The position numbers and the translations under genes are program-made. The notes under the pieces were generated by a model that was not told the origin of the DNA, searched no databases, and saw only the letters and a list, made by a program, of their open reading frames with translations. From Salticus scenicus (taxonomy: Eukaryota > Arthropoda > Arachnida > Araneae > Salticidae): a stretch of 64,000 bases of DNA. Where the stretch lies: the NCBI GenBank assembly GCA_963930645.1, contig CAWVNO010001231.1, forward strand, positions 1 to 64,000. The letters run 5' to 3'. Positions 34,393 through 46,197 of the stretch are shown piece after piece (the first letter of the stretch is position 1; each line of letters begins with the position of its first letter).

Positions 34393-35000
34393 GTGTCAGT
34401 GGCGAAAAATGAGCAGGGAGAAGAGAGGAGTACTAGCTGCACCAAGCTTTCACAGTATCTTAATAAGGAATGGCAGTGTTCTGAAACGCAAGGCCTTACA
34501 TAGCATCCTGAAATTTCAACGTATTAGGAAGGGGAGGCCAAGAGAACTGAAGGACCTGGTTGAGGGAGCATTAAAGGGAATCCCAGAAACAAGTGCACAC
34601 AATATTTTGTTGTTATTGAACATCTCAAACAAGTCACAAGTATCTAAAAATGGGGAACAATGTCTTCAAAAATCTAAGACTTTTGCTCACCCTACTAATG
34701 ACTGCTGTGGACTGTCCCCAGAAAATGGAGATGTTTGGGGACCCTAAATAAATATGCTTAAACTGTCGTGTTTTGACAAATTAAATATTCGTTACAATAA
34801 ATAAATGCTATTTGTAATTTATTGATCATTATTTATTCGTAAACAACAGCTTTAAGAAAAACTTTTCTAATTTCTAGAGTAACTTTATAAAAGAGTATTG
34901 AAATACCTTAAGATTTCTTACAAAGGTTCTTTTACTCATTAATAAAGTCTTGAAATAAATTTGAGATCTCCGCAATAAACATTTGCTCACTGTACTGTAC
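34393..35000. other. Unassigned, GC-moderate then AT-rich
   Basis: An open frame reading from 34304 to 34747 crosses the MITE end, so it is not one gene. The part outside it (34400-34740) is less AT-rich than the surroundings, with GGGGAGGCCAAGAGAACTGA and GTGCACACAATATTTTG, and could be part of an old element. I could not identify it. Confidence 0.3.
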
Positions 35001-35004
35001 TACA

Positions 35005-35600
35005 CTACACGCGGGGGATTACTGAAATGGGAAAGGGTGGTGATGGTTGGGTTTTACGTCGCACTAGTGCTGCGCAGATGGGCAATAAAGTGGGAAAGAG
35101 AAAGCATCCCTTCCGTGGTGGGTCAAAATTGGGATGGCCTAATGCATAGCTCTAGTATTACGTAAAATTAACTTAACTCAACACTATTACACGTAAAATT
35201 CGCTGTGTTTTTTCAATGTCCTCCATGTTTTGTAAAATAAATTGATATCTCCGTGGCTTGCCAAAGAGAAAAAGCTATTCCTGTGGCATGGCTCAAGATA
35301 ACTCAGGGGTGAATCCCAGAGCGTCGCCAATAGTCCATCTTCCAGTTCCAGTACGGCGTGTGAAACCCACTCAAACTCATTCTGGTAGTGGTACACATAA
35401 AATCCGTCGTGGTTACAATGCCACGAAATTAATACCTCAAGGAGCTACTGAAGCAAAAGGGCCATCCACTCAGTGGAAGATTAAGTCTAAGTGATGGCAT
35501 GTCTCTGAATCACCACTAGAGATTTATCTCCGACCATCGTCAATTGCCAACTGCATAGCTCTTATACGACTTAAAACTTGCGAAAGTTAACCTGTTATTT
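35005..35600. repeat. Cluster of SINE family 1 fragments
   Basis: A minus fragment at about 35030-35090 (GGTTGGGTTTTACGTCGCAC) meets plus-oriented parts at 35110-35170, 35205-35360 (TCCTCCATGTTTTGTAAAAT, CCAGAGCGTCGCCAATAG) and 35385-35580 (GTGGTTACAATGCCACGAAA, GGCATGTCTCTGAATCAC). At least three insertions are mixed here. Confidence 0.6.
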
Positions 35601-35934
35601 GATCAACTTGTTTGTTTGTTTATTGATAACACATATATATATATCAGATTTGTATGCTTGACTCAAAGTCCGCTATTGGATCAACATATTACATATTTAC
35701 AACTTGAGATTTATAGTTACAAAGACTGTTTGTCTCTAATGATCCTTGTGAGAAAGTCACGCTAAATTTCCGTCGGCCTCCATCTTCGCCATTTGATCAA
35801 CTTAATGTACAAAATCAATAATAAACAAACCTCCTCTGCACTATAAGCTATGTGTTCTTATGAAGGTACTTTATTAAGATTAAGATGAAACAAAAGGCGG
35901 AAGACAGTTAAGTATCTAAAAATCACTGATCAAC

Positions 35935-36235
35935 ACTACAAGCACTTTATGGGTTGGGTTAATTAACGTCACAAAACAACTGCCTAGTAGTCTATACGCG
36001 AAGACCTGGATTCTTTTCTGAGGGTGGTCTGGAGTTAAGCCATTATAATATGTTGATCTTCCGCGGAGGGGATGGCTTCCTGCTTCAGTATCACTTCACG
36101 GAGGATATTTCAGCCACGACGAATCTTACATTCACCAGCCACTGTTAATGTAAATAGCGGTCTTTTGAAGCTAAGGAGATGAATCCGCAATCGTCCGTAT
36201 ACGAGTTCGACTTTCTGCACACTGAACTACAGCAG
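35935..36235 (-). repeat. SINE, family 1, near full-length (minus)
   Basis: On the minus strand it starts with a tRNA-like head (GTAGTTCAGTGTGCAGAAAG, then a B-box-like GCGGATTCATCTCC) and runs through GGCTGGTGAATGTAAGATTC, GTCGTGGCTGAAATATCCTC and CCCTCCGCGGAAGATCAACA. It ends TGACGTTAATTAACCCAACC. Confidence 0.65.
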
Positions 36236-36469
36236 TATTCTATATTCATAAGAAGATTTGTTAGTGTTTTTTTTTTCTTCTTCTTCTTCCAATCTTTCAC
36301 TCTCTCTCTTTAAAGTCCTCCTGGCTCTTTCATTACTAATATCGCAGATTTTTCTGCTTTTATTTGAGTTTTTAATGCCTTTCTTTTTACTTTTATATAA
36401 AAAGTTAGGATTGCTTTATTGTTTATCTTAGGCACTCTGAAATGGCATGTTATACACGTTTACGCCAAT

Positions 36470-36640
36470 GTCGATTGAGTTTTAAGTCGCACTAAAGCTG
36501 CGAAATGGCCGTATGGCGATGGTCTAGGACTTACCATCAAGGGTGATCTGGACTGGAGACATACAGTGATACTTTTTATACTCCTCAGAGGGAATGGCTG
36601 CCGCGTTATGGTGATCTTCAGAGTTTCACTCATAAAAAAA
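36470..36640 (-). repeat. SINE family 1 fragment (minus)
   Basis: GAGTTTTAAGTCGCACTAAA at 36478 matches the 3' end, followed by ATGGTCTAGGACTTACCATC and CTCAGAGGGAATGGCTGCC from the body. The head is missing. Confidence 0.55.
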
Positions 36641-36924
36641 TGTTATCCTAATAATTTTCAACTTCTAGTTTTTGACAATTTTATATCTTTTAAGAGCCAT
36701 GAACATGTTTTGATCTGCCGGTATGTATAGCTAAAATTTTGTGGCAGTTATAGATAAAAAACTAAATTATATCAGGAGGACTGTATCTTAGTCGCTATTC
36801 TATAAGGGAGCCAAACTTTATATGTCAGATGGTGACTATAAAAAAAATTATGTTAATTCAATCTAGATACATATCAAACAATAGAAGGCACTACTATGCG
36901 GAAATGTTCGTCATTTATGGAAAG

Positions 36925-37160
36925 GCTGGTCTGTAGTGCACTGAGCTCGTAATTGGAAGATTGCAGGTTCGGTACTCAAGTCGGCCAAAGACCATTGCGT
37001 ACACTAATGGTGGCTGGTGCATGTAAAATCAGTCATGACTCCAGTATCCTCCATGTTCCCATCTAGATTGTACCTCTGGGAGGTCACCAAAGTGGGGGAG
37101 CAATCCCCTCCATGCAGGATCAAAATTGTGATGAAATGTCTTCAAACCATCCTGAGAGCC
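36925..37160 (+). repeat. SINE, family 1 (plus)
   Basis: GCACTGAGCTCGTAATTGGA and GATTGCAGGTTCGGTACTCA (B-box region) are followed by GGTGGCTGGTGCATGTAAAA, CCTCCATGTTCCCATCTAGA and CCTCTGGGAGGTCACCAAAG. It ends in ATGAAATGTCTTCAAACCATCC, and LINE sequence begins about 40 bp further. Confidence 0.65.
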
Positions 37161-37169
37161 CAGCAAATG

Positions 37170-38560
37170 CTTGAATGGATTAGCTCGCAATACCTGTGCG
37201 TTTTGAACCTTGCCCCCCCCCCCCCGAACTCGTTCTAGCTCCAGCGGCTCCTCATCCCTTCTGGACCTCACCATGATGTCACCTTCTCTCTTCTCTTTAT
37301 TCAATTTTTATATTCACACTGATGTCTACGATTTCGATCATCACCCCATCCTCCTTATCTCCAATCTCTCTCACTCCGGCTCCGATCATAGTCACCAGCA
37401 CACCCATTGGTCCAAAGCGGGCGCCGTTCTGAACAGCCTTGCCTAGCTTCTCAACCAGTCTTACGAAGACTTTGAAAATGCCTGCTCTCAAGCTATCATC
37501 GATACTCAAACTTATCAACGTAGTCACTACCGTACCAGCTGTCCTTGGTGGGACACTACCTGTTACCACTTACTAGTCCAAAAGCGTAAGCATCTACGTC
37601 TCGCGTCTCGCACGCTCCTCCTGTTCCAGGGCTCATATACAAACAGTACGCCGCCAAGCTCCGTCTATATCTAAAGCAGGCCTCTTGGCTTTTTTGGGAC
37701 AATCTATGCCGGAACTGTAGCTCCAGCGAGAAAATCTTCAAGATCCTCAAAAGGCTGTCCAAAAAAAACACAGTCCAGGGTGATAACATTATAAGCACGG
37801 ATTAGGAGATAAGGATGAAATACGAGATAGGGCAGCGAGCGCGAAAACTGAAGCTTTCGTTTCCGCATTAATTCAGCCGAGTAGATGAAAACGATTCGAT
37901 CGCCGCCTGGTGCAGTATCTTTGAAACTTATCGGAAGAAAGGGAAAGCCCGCCCCTTCGGCTTCAGTCATCATCCGATTTCCCAGAACGACCAACGAACG
38001 AACAGCCAGAAATGTAAAAACGCGCTGATTGGTGTATTTTGAAGATCTGGTTGCCCTCTATTTGTGAGATGAAAATTACTACCTTTCCGTAACATTCGTA
38101 ATACATCCTACTCTTTTAATCCGTGATTATAAGAAATCCTTCACCCCTTGCTTCAGCCTCCTCCCAAGCTCAAGCCTTCCTTCTTCACTTCTCGAAGACT
38201 GAACAAGAGCGTATCATCCCTTACGACATAGGTGACGGGGATAAAGATCTTAACTCCCTCTTCTCCTACGATGAACTGAGTATGCCCTTTGGCACGCTCG
38301 CTCCACCACCCCCAGCACGGTTGGAATCTCTGTGAAACTCCTGAAAAGCCTCTCCATTAATCATCTGCAATGCCTACTAGACACCTTCAACCTCACTTTT
38401 GAGTTTGGGGACCTTCCTCCCTCCTAGTAGCTGACCACAATTGTCCCCATCGGCAAACCTGGGAAGCCTTCTCATCTTGTGAGCTCATATCGCCCGATCG
38501 CCCTTATTTCAGTCGGTTGCAAACTCTTCGAGAGCACTCTTCGAGGTTCTGTACATTAAT
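37170..38560 (+). pseudogene. I-clade LINE, endonuclease end to start of reverse transcriptase, decayed
   Basis: Plus-strand peptides in several frames: SGSSSLLDLTMMSPSLF and THTDVYDFDHHPILLISNLS-like sequence (37230-37380, end of the AP endonuclease, with the DHHPI motif), YRTSCPWWDTTCYHLLVQKR (37520-37580), YKQYAAKLRLYLKQASWLFW (37630-37700), and SHLVSSYRPIALISVGCKLF (38480-38535, reverse transcriptase motif SYRPIAL). Many stops and frameshifts, plus deletion of the start and end. The orientation is opposite to the LINE fragment at 32047-32915. It may be the same family as that fragment or another. Confidence 0.75.
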
Positions 38561-38589
38561 TAGGAAGCCTAAGCACATATATTTTCTGC

Positions 38590-39660
38590 AGAAAACATGA
38601 GTTTAAGCATCTCAGTAATGTACGCTAATTTCATTTTGTTGGGTGCTGAGTAACGATGTTAAAATGGGTATAAGCGAAATTCACCCCATATGCCGCAATG
38701 GTCGGAAAAATTCTGGCGTGTCTCTGTTACACAATCCATAATCAATACAGACATAAAAAAATTATACAGCTATTTCTATGCAGAGTCTGAACGTGTGTGC
38801 CAATTTGTGTCAATAGGTGGATTTTTGACGCCGCTATTGCGTTACATATAAATTATGCCCATAGGCTGTAGTGATAAGAAATTTTTTTATGTCTTCCTGT
38901 ACACTACACGAACTACAAATGGAATACACACAAAAACCAAACAGCTAATTCCGTGTGGCTCATAAACATGTGTACCAAATTGTAAGTGAACAGCGTGATT
39001 TCTGTTATCGCGTTACATACAAAAATTCTTCCCATAGGCCATAATGATAAGAAAAACTTTAAGGCGTTAATACAAAAGAATGTTTAGCTTAATTTTGGGT
39101 AGCAATGTCTATAATAATATGCACTATAAATAATATTGTGTACTTAAACTTAGTCTTACTTGAAATACATCTAACACAAAAGAAATTACAATTCTAGAAA
39201 CTTTTAAAGATAGCCGCAATATATCCAAGTACTTTGTATAGCCCTGTAAATGAATAGTAAATGATTTCCATACAACAATCTTCAAACCATACTTTTATAA
39301 GTGTCATAAATTTTATGTCAGCCTATAGATTGATAGAATTAAGTCAGCCTATAGATGTTACACTGTACTTACCAGCAATTTCCCCATAGACATGTTATTT
39401 GACTTCTCCTCAATGTCTCTGTACACGAACCATTTGCTTGATCTCAATGAAAAATTTAGTGTAGCATCGCTATAGGAAAAACATTTCGAATACCAAGTTT
39501 GGACTTTCTGCTACAATTTATTCTAGAGATATGCTGATAACAGACAGAAAGACAAACGCACACAGACCAACTGCTAAAAACATGATTTTTGGATTCAGGA
39601 GACCTCAAAACGTGTCAATATAACAAAATCTGAATTTCGAAATTTTGACGCAAAAACAAT
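38590..39660. repeat. Satellite-type units, related to 18604-19440
   Basis: Two units at about 38810 and 38975 share GCGTTACATATAAATTATG-like and CCCATAGGC(T/C)(G/A)TA sequence. The 39120-39440 segment matches the 480-bp unit (CCTGTAAATGAATAGTAAAT, CTGTACTTACCAGCAATTTC). It ends in GACCTCAAAACGTGT (from 39601), the block seen at the ends of the satellite-carrying elements. Confidence 0.55.
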
Positions 39661-40689
39661 CCGCGTTTGTAATGATCGATAGATGGCGCTTTTTCAGCTT
39701 TTGTTGTTAGTAAATATAATAGCCACGTGTACTTATTATTGTTCTTTTTGTTATTCTACTTAATATTCGTACTATAATTTCTCCGCCATTACATCATGGA
39801 AAATTGATTGCTTTTGGAAAAAAATATTTCAATTTATTCAAAGTTCGATCGGAAGTAGATTTTTAACTGAAGTTGAACAAATATTAGTTTCAAATCATCT
39901 GATTAATTCTTTACTTCCATTAGCCGAAGCAACTGAAATTTTAAATTTGTCATTTGGAAATAAATGGAAGCTTAATTCTGGATTTCTTGATCCTTTGGAG
40001 TTACACTGTAGCACACAACAGTATGTATTATCTTTTTTACCGGATTTATTCATTTTTATTCAATAAATATATGTGAAACTAAACATCGGCAAGCAATGGC
40101 GGCTTAATGAAAGCCGAATTAAAGCATATTAATTGTAATTTCACCTTAGCCCACCAGAGGGCGAGCATTTCATTACAATCGCGGATACTTTCTCTGCCTT
40201 ATGAGTAAGAGATAGTAAAAAGTGAATAATAAAAGAAAAAAAAATTAACAATGTTTTGCCTGGTTTTAGAAGAGTCGTTCGTTGATTCAAATAATGAATT
40301 CAGCACATGAAATTCATTGTTCCAGTTACAGAGATATTTCATTTAAAAGTTTTCCTCAGTATGGTATATGAAAAATTACGAAAAAGGTCAGACACAAATC
40401 TTTTAAAAACAATGCTTATATTATTTTTGTATCTCAGCTTCTAATTAACATGATTTCATAAGTAAATATACAAGCATCGCAGCTTTTTTAAAATTTTACG
40501 CTCATTTTATTATACTGTATACCTATTATCTTAAAACATTACTGTTTTACACACTTATTTACAATATTTCTGTATTAAATTATTAACGAAAAATTTCTCT
40601 ATTATGATAATGATGAAAACATAATGAAACGAAGGTAAAATTTTAAGAGTGGAAGCCTGAATATATTATTTTAAAACTTATTTGAATTG

Positions 40690-41221
40690 GAATTGAAGAG
40701 TAGATGTAGCAAATATCTGTCGCCATATAACGCTTTAATATTTTAAAATTTCAATACCTCTGATTCTAATTATGATAAAATTATTTATAGGGAGTATATT
40801 AGGAGAACTTGAAGTTTGACTTGAGAAGGAATATGTGCGCGCAGAGCAAGGTATATCTTCACACATGCGCGCGCAACGCGCATGGGTCTGCGCTGCCGAA
40901 GGCAGTGGAGACCCGGTGTGAGTTTTTACCTGATGTTAAATGATTTTTTTTTTTTTTTTTTTAATTCCTTTTCTTAAGAATGGAAGTTTATGAGTAATAA
41001 CATGGAATTTTGAGAAATCATCAGGATGATGAAGGAATACGCGCACGGGTTTACGCTGCCGAAGTCAGTGGGGACCCGGTGCGAGTTTTTATCCGATCAC
41101 AATTGATTTTTTTTTTTACTTAGGAGTAATGTTAATGCGTGGTAAGATGCAATTTTGAGAATTCATTCATTATAGTGATTCATTTAAAAATACTGACCCG
41201 CTAGCGGGCGAAGCTCGCTAG
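40690..41221 (+). mobile_element. Helitron 3' part
   Basis: Ends with CTAG at 41218-41221 then T, preceded by the hairpin-forming CTAGCGGGCGAAGCTCGC. Two units at 40855-40940 and 41035-41100 carry CGCGCATGGGTCTGCGCTGC and GACCCGGTGYGAGTTTTT, matching the minus-strand units in 10602-14336. The 5' end was not located; it may lie to the left of 40690. Confidence 0.65.
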
Positions 41222-42715
41222 TATACCATTTAAAAATTTATTTGAATTGGAATTGTAGAGTATATGTTGCAAATCTCTGTCGCCAGAGGGCGCTTTGATA
41301 TTTTAATAATTCAATATCTAGAATTCTACTTATAACATATCATTTGAAATATTACGGACTTTTAAACTGATATAAGCCGTTAAATTCCGTACTCGAGTTT
41401 CAGAGAAAACCACAGAAAAGCCAGAACACCTTTATTACAATATCTCCAATTCTAATTATGATGCAGGCTTTCGAATTCCGATACTCTGTTCACATTTCGT
41501 ATTAAGGATTTTTAATGCGCAAGTTTCAAAGACAAAAAAACGAAAAAATCAGACACAAATTTTGTTATAACGAAATTAACATAATTTTTAATTAATTGAG
41601 GAGATCTATATATTAATAGACAAGCATGAAATTTGTGATGCACTTTAACTATATTAATTATGAAAGTAGAGGGTTGAAAGTGGTATCATTCGAAAGGTAT
41701 GATTATCCAGATTTGCAGAACACAAAAATTGTTTTCATACGATGTCAAGAAGTTGTATATATTTTTTCTATTGTTTATCTTAAACTATAAACCTGTTTCA
41801 CACGCTATTTAAAAGCATTTTAAACAGTGGCGTAGATATGAGTTTATGTGCGTATAAAAACATCGCTTTTCCTTTGAAGGGAATTCCTCCTCCACTCCAG
41901 GGGTTGTACATTTTTAATACGGGTCAAACGAAATCGGCAGCACCTTCAAAACAAATAGTTGAACTATAGATCTGTGATAATTTCAAACAAAACTTTCGTA
42001 TTTTTCATTTTTAATGAAAAAACATTTTTTTTTTTTTTCTTTTGATGTCAACACAAGTTGATTTTCATTCGGAATTTAGTGTTATACTTCTCTGATATAA
42101 AAATCGTCTGCATTCTTCATGGAAAGTAATTTTAATAAATAATAATTAAAAAAATATTTTGGTGCTGCTTGAATTTTTGTAAGATAATATATAGAAGAAA
42201 GTCTTGTGTGGCCACAACATACTAATTTTTTATTTAATATGCATGCATTCAGTAAATCTTCTATAATGCGGAACGTGTATAAAACGGAAATGTAACGAAT
42301 ACAAACTTTGTAGACGTAATACTATAAATCGCAAAAACTCCCAACAATTGTTTCAAATCAAAATAATTGAACACAGCTGTTCATCAGGAGAAGTAAAGTA
42401 GGTGTACGAATGCAATATTAATGTGGCAACCCACACCAGTTTTTGAAAATTATAATGTTTAATATTCATACCTATATTGAATTCAATTCTTCTTATATAT
42501 ATATATTATTCGTTAGATGATACATTATTTAGACTTTTTTTTTTTTTTAATTTTTTTTATTACTATTTAAGATTCTTAAAATATTGACCAAATTTCTGGT
42601 GTGAAAAAATTGCCAATGCTGTATTATTCTTTTATTAATTGAGGCTGCATCTTCTAAGCTTTAAATATAAATAATAAAACCCAAATTATCTCTTTAAAAC
42701 GGCATTTCTTTAAAA
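41222..42715. other. Non-coding, with a terminal piece of a satellite-carrying element
   Basis: A minus-oriented end (TATATAGAAGAAAGTCTTGT, GTGGCCACAACATACTA) lies at 42188-42225. CGCCAGAGGGCGCTTT is at 41281-41296, in a second copy of the segment seen at 40715-40770. No gene seen. Confidence 0.45.
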
Positions 42716-43622
42716 ACTAGTATATTGCAGCCATCACAAAACTTTCTTCTATATCTTTTTGTATATTAGGGTCACTTAATTACTTCTTACCACTTTGACA
42801 TGTATAAAGTTTAACCATAGCTTTTCACAATAAGTATTTTAGGTATGCAGGTAAAAACTTTTAATCAACAGATGCTGAGATGTAGTTATGTAGAAAATCA
42901 TAGGTCAGTAATAGCATTGCCACCTATTGGCTGATATGCACCCACATTTAGTCATGATCGTTTTCATAATGGTTATCATATCACGCTTATCAAGTTAGGT
43001 GCATTTATGTGCAATAGAGGTTATAATTTAGCCTTTCTATTGAAGAGTGTAATTTGCAGCACATCAGCACCACCTGCCGGCCGATATGCATCCGAATAGA
43101 ACCAGCAAACTGTTTCATAACAAGTTTCTTATGTTCCAAGTTTTGTGCAATTACATGCAATAAAGTCTGAGATATAGCCTTCCCGTTAACAGGGAAAATT
43201 GCAACTCAGTAGCGCCATCTATCAGCCGATTTGCACCCAAATTCATTTAGTATAATGTTTCATAAAGACCCTCTCATATTTTGTATTTTGTTCGGTTATA
43301 TACATAATAGAACTTGAGATATAGCTTTCCCTTAAATAGAATCACAGTCTAGCAGCACCACCTCTTGAGTGATCTGCATCAAAAGTTGAGAGGCACTAAT
43401 TCATGTCAAGGTGCAACTACATATGAATTTAAATGTAATTCTGTGCACTAGTTCCTAAAACAAAATTGCCATAAAATTTTTGTCACATGCTCAGACACAC
43501 ATTTTCTGAAAATGGTTAAATTCTGTTCTGGACCTGTTAAATTGTGTAATTCCATCGAAACCCGGAAATCGAAAATTTTTACGCATCCAATCCTTTATTT
43601 TATTGAATATACAAGAAAGTAG
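42716..43622 (+). mobile_element. Satellite-carrying element, copy with about 143-bp units
   Basis: Starts CTAGTATATTGCAGCCATCA and ACTTTCTTCTATA, and ends TTGAATATACAAGAAAGT. Three to four units (from about 42915, 43065, 43205, 43350) carry CAGCGCCATCTATCAGCCGA-like, CATAATG(G)TTTCAT and GAGATATAGC(C)TT sequence. The distal block has ACACACATTTTCTGAAAATG and CCCGGAAATCGAAAATTTTT. No coding frame. Confidence 0.6.
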
Positions 43623-43792
43623 AAATAACTGTATATCGTATATATCAAACAATTTCACAGCTACGTAAGTGATTTTAAATATAATTTACAAAAACTGTTT
43701 ATTTAAAAAAAAGTACCTTTTATTTATAATGCTGCACAAATAAATAAAATAAGCATTGAAATACTCTATTTGTGCAATATTGCCATGAAGAA

Positions 43793-44985
43793 ATTAGTAC
43801 GTTGTGGCCACTACAAGACTTTTTTTTTCTATATTTCCCTATACAAATTCACTAAGTGCAAATAATTTAGTAAAATTATTTAATATGATGAATGCAATTG
43901 GTTTTATCTTAGAGAAAACTAACACGAAATATCCAAAGAAAGACAGTTGTATAGTCTATAACTAACATCTTAAAAAAAAAAATGAATCAGCATAATTTCA
44001 CATAATGGTCTTCTCCCATATCAAGTTTTGTCGTCTTATACGCAATAGAACCTGGGATATAGTTTCCCCTTAAACAGCACGAATCATTGTATAGTAGCAC
44101 CACCTGTTGAACAGTTGACAGGCACTAATTTAGATCAAAGTGTATCTTTGATCTGGTCAGCCTAAATATAGCATTCCTGTTCTCGGGAAAAATTACACGA
44201 TAGAAGCACCACTTATTGGCAGGGGTGGTGCCCAGTAGTGGCACCAGAAATTCCCCGACGGGTAACACCACCTCCGCGACAGGGGGGCACTACATAAAGA
44301 GAGTTTATTATATAAGTATTTATCAAAAACTGAAATACTGTTAATATTTGTACCATTCCATTTGTTAGTACTCCTCGTGGTTTTGGAGATCATCCTGCCA
44401 CAGACAGACATTTTCTAAAAATATCATGGTCAAAACGTGTTCTGGACTTACGTGTATATTAATGGAAGACTGGAAGCTGAAAATTTTTACGAATCCAATA
44501 CTTTCTTTTATTGAATACAGAATGGAAAAACTGGAATGCTCCAAATTTGAACAAGTAAAGAAAAATGCTGCCAAAAGTAGAAAAACTGAAAATTTTGTAT
44601 TTCCCCCCCCCCCGCGAGATTTTAGGAGTATGCCCCGATGGGGGGTCAGACTCCCAGACGGGGGGGCCTGTGCCCCCCCGGCCCCTAGCTGGCACCAGCT
44701 AGTGAGCCGGTGGGTCTATGACCCCCCATCGGAGCATATTTTAAAATCTGTTGGGAAAAAACAAAAAATTTACAGTTTTTCTACTTTTAGCACTTTTCTG
44801 TCTTTTTACAAATTTGGAGCATTCCAGTTTTTGCATTCTGTATTCAATAGAAGAAAGCATTGGATTCATAAAAATTTTCAGCTTTTAGTTTTCCATGAAT
44901 GTACACCTTTTGAGATGTCCAGAACACATCTTAACCATGAATATTTAGAAAATGTCTGTCTGTTTGTCTATGTGTGACAAAAAAT
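43793..44985. mobile_element. Satellite-carrying element forming an inverted repeat
   Basis: A plus copy begins at 43795 (AGTACGTTGTGGCCACTACA). From about 44403 to 44692 its end is mirrored by 44695-44985 around the small palindrome CTAGCTGGCACCAGCTAG. Both arms have CAGACATTTTCTAAAAAT-like, CGAATCCAATACTTTC-like and TGGAATGCTCCAAATTTG sequence, and both run into GC-rich centres (GCCCCGATGGGGGGTC / GACCCCCCATCGGAGC). Open frames over it (for example 44426-44977) are not genes. Confidence 0.7.
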
Positions 44986-45560
44986 TTGTTCTAACTGTAT
45001 CTGAAGAACTACTTCACAGAATAACATATAAATTTGCATGTAGTTGCACCATGACATAAATTAGTGTCTGTTAGCTTTTTTCCAAATCACCTTATAGGTA
45101 GCGCTGCTGTGCTGCAATTTCTTTCATTTAACTGAAGGCTATATCTCAGGTTCAAATTTGTATAATCGAACAAAACTTGATATGCTAGAGGGCCATTATA
45201 AAACATCAGGTTGATTTAATTTAGGAACATATCAGCCGATAAGTAGCGCTGCTCTATTGCTATTTTCCCCCCGAGAAGAGGAAGCTATATCTCAGATTCT
45301 ATTGTACATTATTGCATATAACGTTGTATAGGACAGGGCCATTATGAAACATTATATGGAATCAGTTTCAGCACATACAGATAGATAGGTGACGCTCCTG
45401 TGCTTCAATTTTTCCTGTGAACGGGAAGGCTATATATCAGATTCTATCATATATACTTAGAAAAACTTGGTATACGACAGGGTCATTTTAAAGCAATATG
45501 CTGATTCAATTTAGGTGCATATGAGCTGATAGGTGGCATTGATGTTCTGTAATTTACTCT
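44986..45560 (-). repeat. Array of about 143-bp units
   Basis: Units at about 45100, 45243, 45388 and 45530 contain RTAGGTGGCGCTGCTGTGCT-like sequence, GAAGGCTATATCTCAGRTTC, GACAGGGCCATTATRAAACA and GCATATCAGCCGATA. This is the reverse of the units at 42915-43400, so the array belongs to a minus-oriented element that starts at the inverted repeat above. Confidence 0.65.
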
Positions 45561-45829
45561 GTGAATAAAAAGACAACTTCTATTGAAAGGCCACCTCTCT
45601 GGAGAGCCAATTTTCTACGGCACGATGGTGCCCCCCCCCCTTCCCCCAGGAAAATTCCACTGTATTTGTATATATACCTACCTGTGATCAACGATATAAA
45701 GATTAATTTTTTTTTTAAAGAATATTCCTTTAAGCACCCTGTACATATATATATATATATTTTTGTGTGTGGAAAGAAAATAGTTATACACTCAGAGAAT
45801 GGCAGTAGTTCCTGAGATATAACCTTTTC

Positions 45830-46197
45830 TTAAATTGTGGAAATTGCTGCATAGCAGCGCCACCTGTTGAGCAGCAAAAGTTGATATGCACTAATTTATA
45901 TCAAGTTGCATCTATATATGTATTTATATGCATTTTTGTGCAGTAGTTCTTGAGACTTCTTTGAATTGTCGTGGCACTGCACAACACAAAAAGTTGATAG
46001 ACACTAATTTAGGTCAAGGTACAATTGTGAGCAGTAGTTCAGGAGATACAGTCACCACAAAATTTTTGTCACACGCACACACAGACGGACTTTTCTAAAA
46101 ATAATCAAATCGTGTTCTAGACCTCTCAAAACGTGTAAATCTGTCGAAAACCGGAAGTCGAAATTTTTTTATGAATCCAATACTTTCTTCTATTGAA
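45830..46197 (+). mobile_element. End of a satellite-carrying element, left of a Helitron insertion
   Basis: Has CAGCGCCACCTGTTGAG (45857), TGCACTAATTTATATCAAG, CACACACAGACGGACTTTTC and CTCAAAACGTGTAAATCTGT, and reaches ACTTTCTTCTATTGAA at 46182-46197. Here the Helitron at 46198 begins. TATAAAATATAG continues after it at 47888. A GC-rich stretch with CCCCCAGGAAAATTCC (45640-45660) lies before it. Confidence 0.6.

Noticed and set aside
34304..34747. 147-codon open frame as a gene
   Set aside because: It starts inside a MITE and crosses its end and target duplication, so its first 30 residues cannot be part of a host protein.
37029..37798. Several minus-strand frames of 78-91 codons
   Set aside because: They are antisense to the decayed LINE, whose plus-strand peptides match known LINE motifs.
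44426..44977. 183-codon open frame on the plus strand
   Set aside because: It runs through the centre of an inverted repeat and poly-C/G tracts. The same peptide-like strings appear reversed on the other strand, which is expected from the palindrome.
42915..45560. Centromeric satellite
   Set aside because: Arrays have only three or four units and lie inside elements with defined ends, repeated at several loci.
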